From Burkholderia gladioli (GTDB taxonomy: Bacteria > Pseudomonadota > Gammaproteobacteria > Burkholderiales > Burkholderiaceae): DNA of 6,405 nucleotides. Positions 6,280 to 6,405 of this stretch are shown here, piece by piece (the stretch's first letter is position 1; every line of letters starts with the position of its first letter). A program made the position numbers and the translations under genes. The stretch is from NCBI GenBank assembly GCA_009914575.1, contig WNEB01000094.1, positions 1 to 6,405 on the forward strand. The letters are read 5' to 3'. Under the pieces are notes generated by a model. The model saw nothing but the letters and a program-made list of their open reading frames with translations, searched no databases and was not told the origin of the DNA.

Positions 6280-6405
6280 ATGAAGCCTACCAAGAAACCG
6301 AACCGTCGTGCTGATGCTGAGTGTCGTGTTGTTGGTAAACAAGAGCACGAAGCGCTGCGCGCGGGCCTTGCCGAGCAAGCCCAGTTGCTGCTGCCGATGC
6401 TCGAG
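6280..6405 (+). CDS. N-terminal part of a probable transposase (IS256/mutator-like), cut by the window end
   Basis: ATG 6280, with AGGAG ten bases upstream, opens 42 codons without a stop up to the window end. The product begins MKPTKKPNRRADAECR, a basic leader, and then turns into an amphipathic helix with ALRAGLAEQAQLLLPMLE at 25-42. The 'GL.EQAQLLLPMLE' type of stretch resembles, from memory, the N-terminus of a group of IS256-family (mutator-type) transposases found in Burkholderia and neighbours. No catalytic DDE residue lies within the window, so this cannot be confirmed here. Composition unlike tilS, the masking hairpin, and the position where lysC would often follow tilS all fit a mobile element. 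It may instead be an unrelated accessory gene. Confidence 0.45.
   Translation, partial: MKPTKKPNRRADAECRVVGKQEHEALRAGLAEQAQLLLPMLE

Noticed and set aside
6031..6378. Minus-strand frame of 115 codons with a hydrophobic part at the right edge
   Set aside because: It is opposite the hairpins and the two lysine-rich frames; the hydrophobic stretch is the complement of Lys/Glu codons and no ribosome binding site supports it.
1..6405. CRISPR array, tRNA or rRNA genes, toxin-antitoxin or defence system
   Set aside because: No regularly spaced repeats, no cloverleaf or rRNA-like sequence, and no defence-type domains were seen on either strand.

Overview
The window looks like a chromosomal segment of a Burkholderia-type betaproteobacterium. 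GC is very high across the five long genes, with strong third-position G/C bias. The order TPR protein (reverse) / cysS / AlkA-type glycosylase / accA / tilS is one I associate with Burkholderia and relatives. This is recognition from memory, not a database match, and the species cannot be fixed from what is visible.

Layout: positions 1-163 form a gene-poor left edge whose first 60 bases are only about 40% GC. A secreted or periplasmic TPR protein follows on the minus strand (164-877). A 228-base divergent intergenic region (878-1105) then leads into four plus-strand genes: cysteinyl-tRNA synthetase (1106-2500), an HhH-GPD DNA-3-methyladenine glycosylase with a long basic N-terminal tail (2544-3407), acetyl-CoA carboxylase carboxyltransferase subunit alpha (3513-4484) and tRNA(Ile)-lysidine synthase (4481-5965, overlapping accA by four bases). 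cysS and the glycosylase are 43 bases apart and probably co-transcribed. accA seems to restart transcription from its own promoter after a short hairpin, and tilS is coupled to accA.

From about 6000 to the right end the character changes. GC falls, coding becomes lysine-rich, and two short plus-strand reading frames start (6098, 35 codons; 6280, open at the window end). Each is preceded by a long imperfect inverted repeat: 11 base pairs with one bulged A, whose 3' arm ends at or just before the ATG. The second arm contains the Shine-Dalgarno sequence of the second frame. The open frame resembles, from memory, the N-terminus of an IS256/mutator-type transposase, so the right edge is most likely the start of a mobile element between tilS and the gene that normally follows it (often lysC in this group). 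The left edge may also be an element boundary.

The core is housekeeping: cysteine charging, alkylation repair, the first step of fatty-acid synthesis, and decoding of AUA by tRNA(Ile). I see no convincing new multi-gene system. The most unusual structure is the pair of hairpin-before-ATG modules at the right edge.
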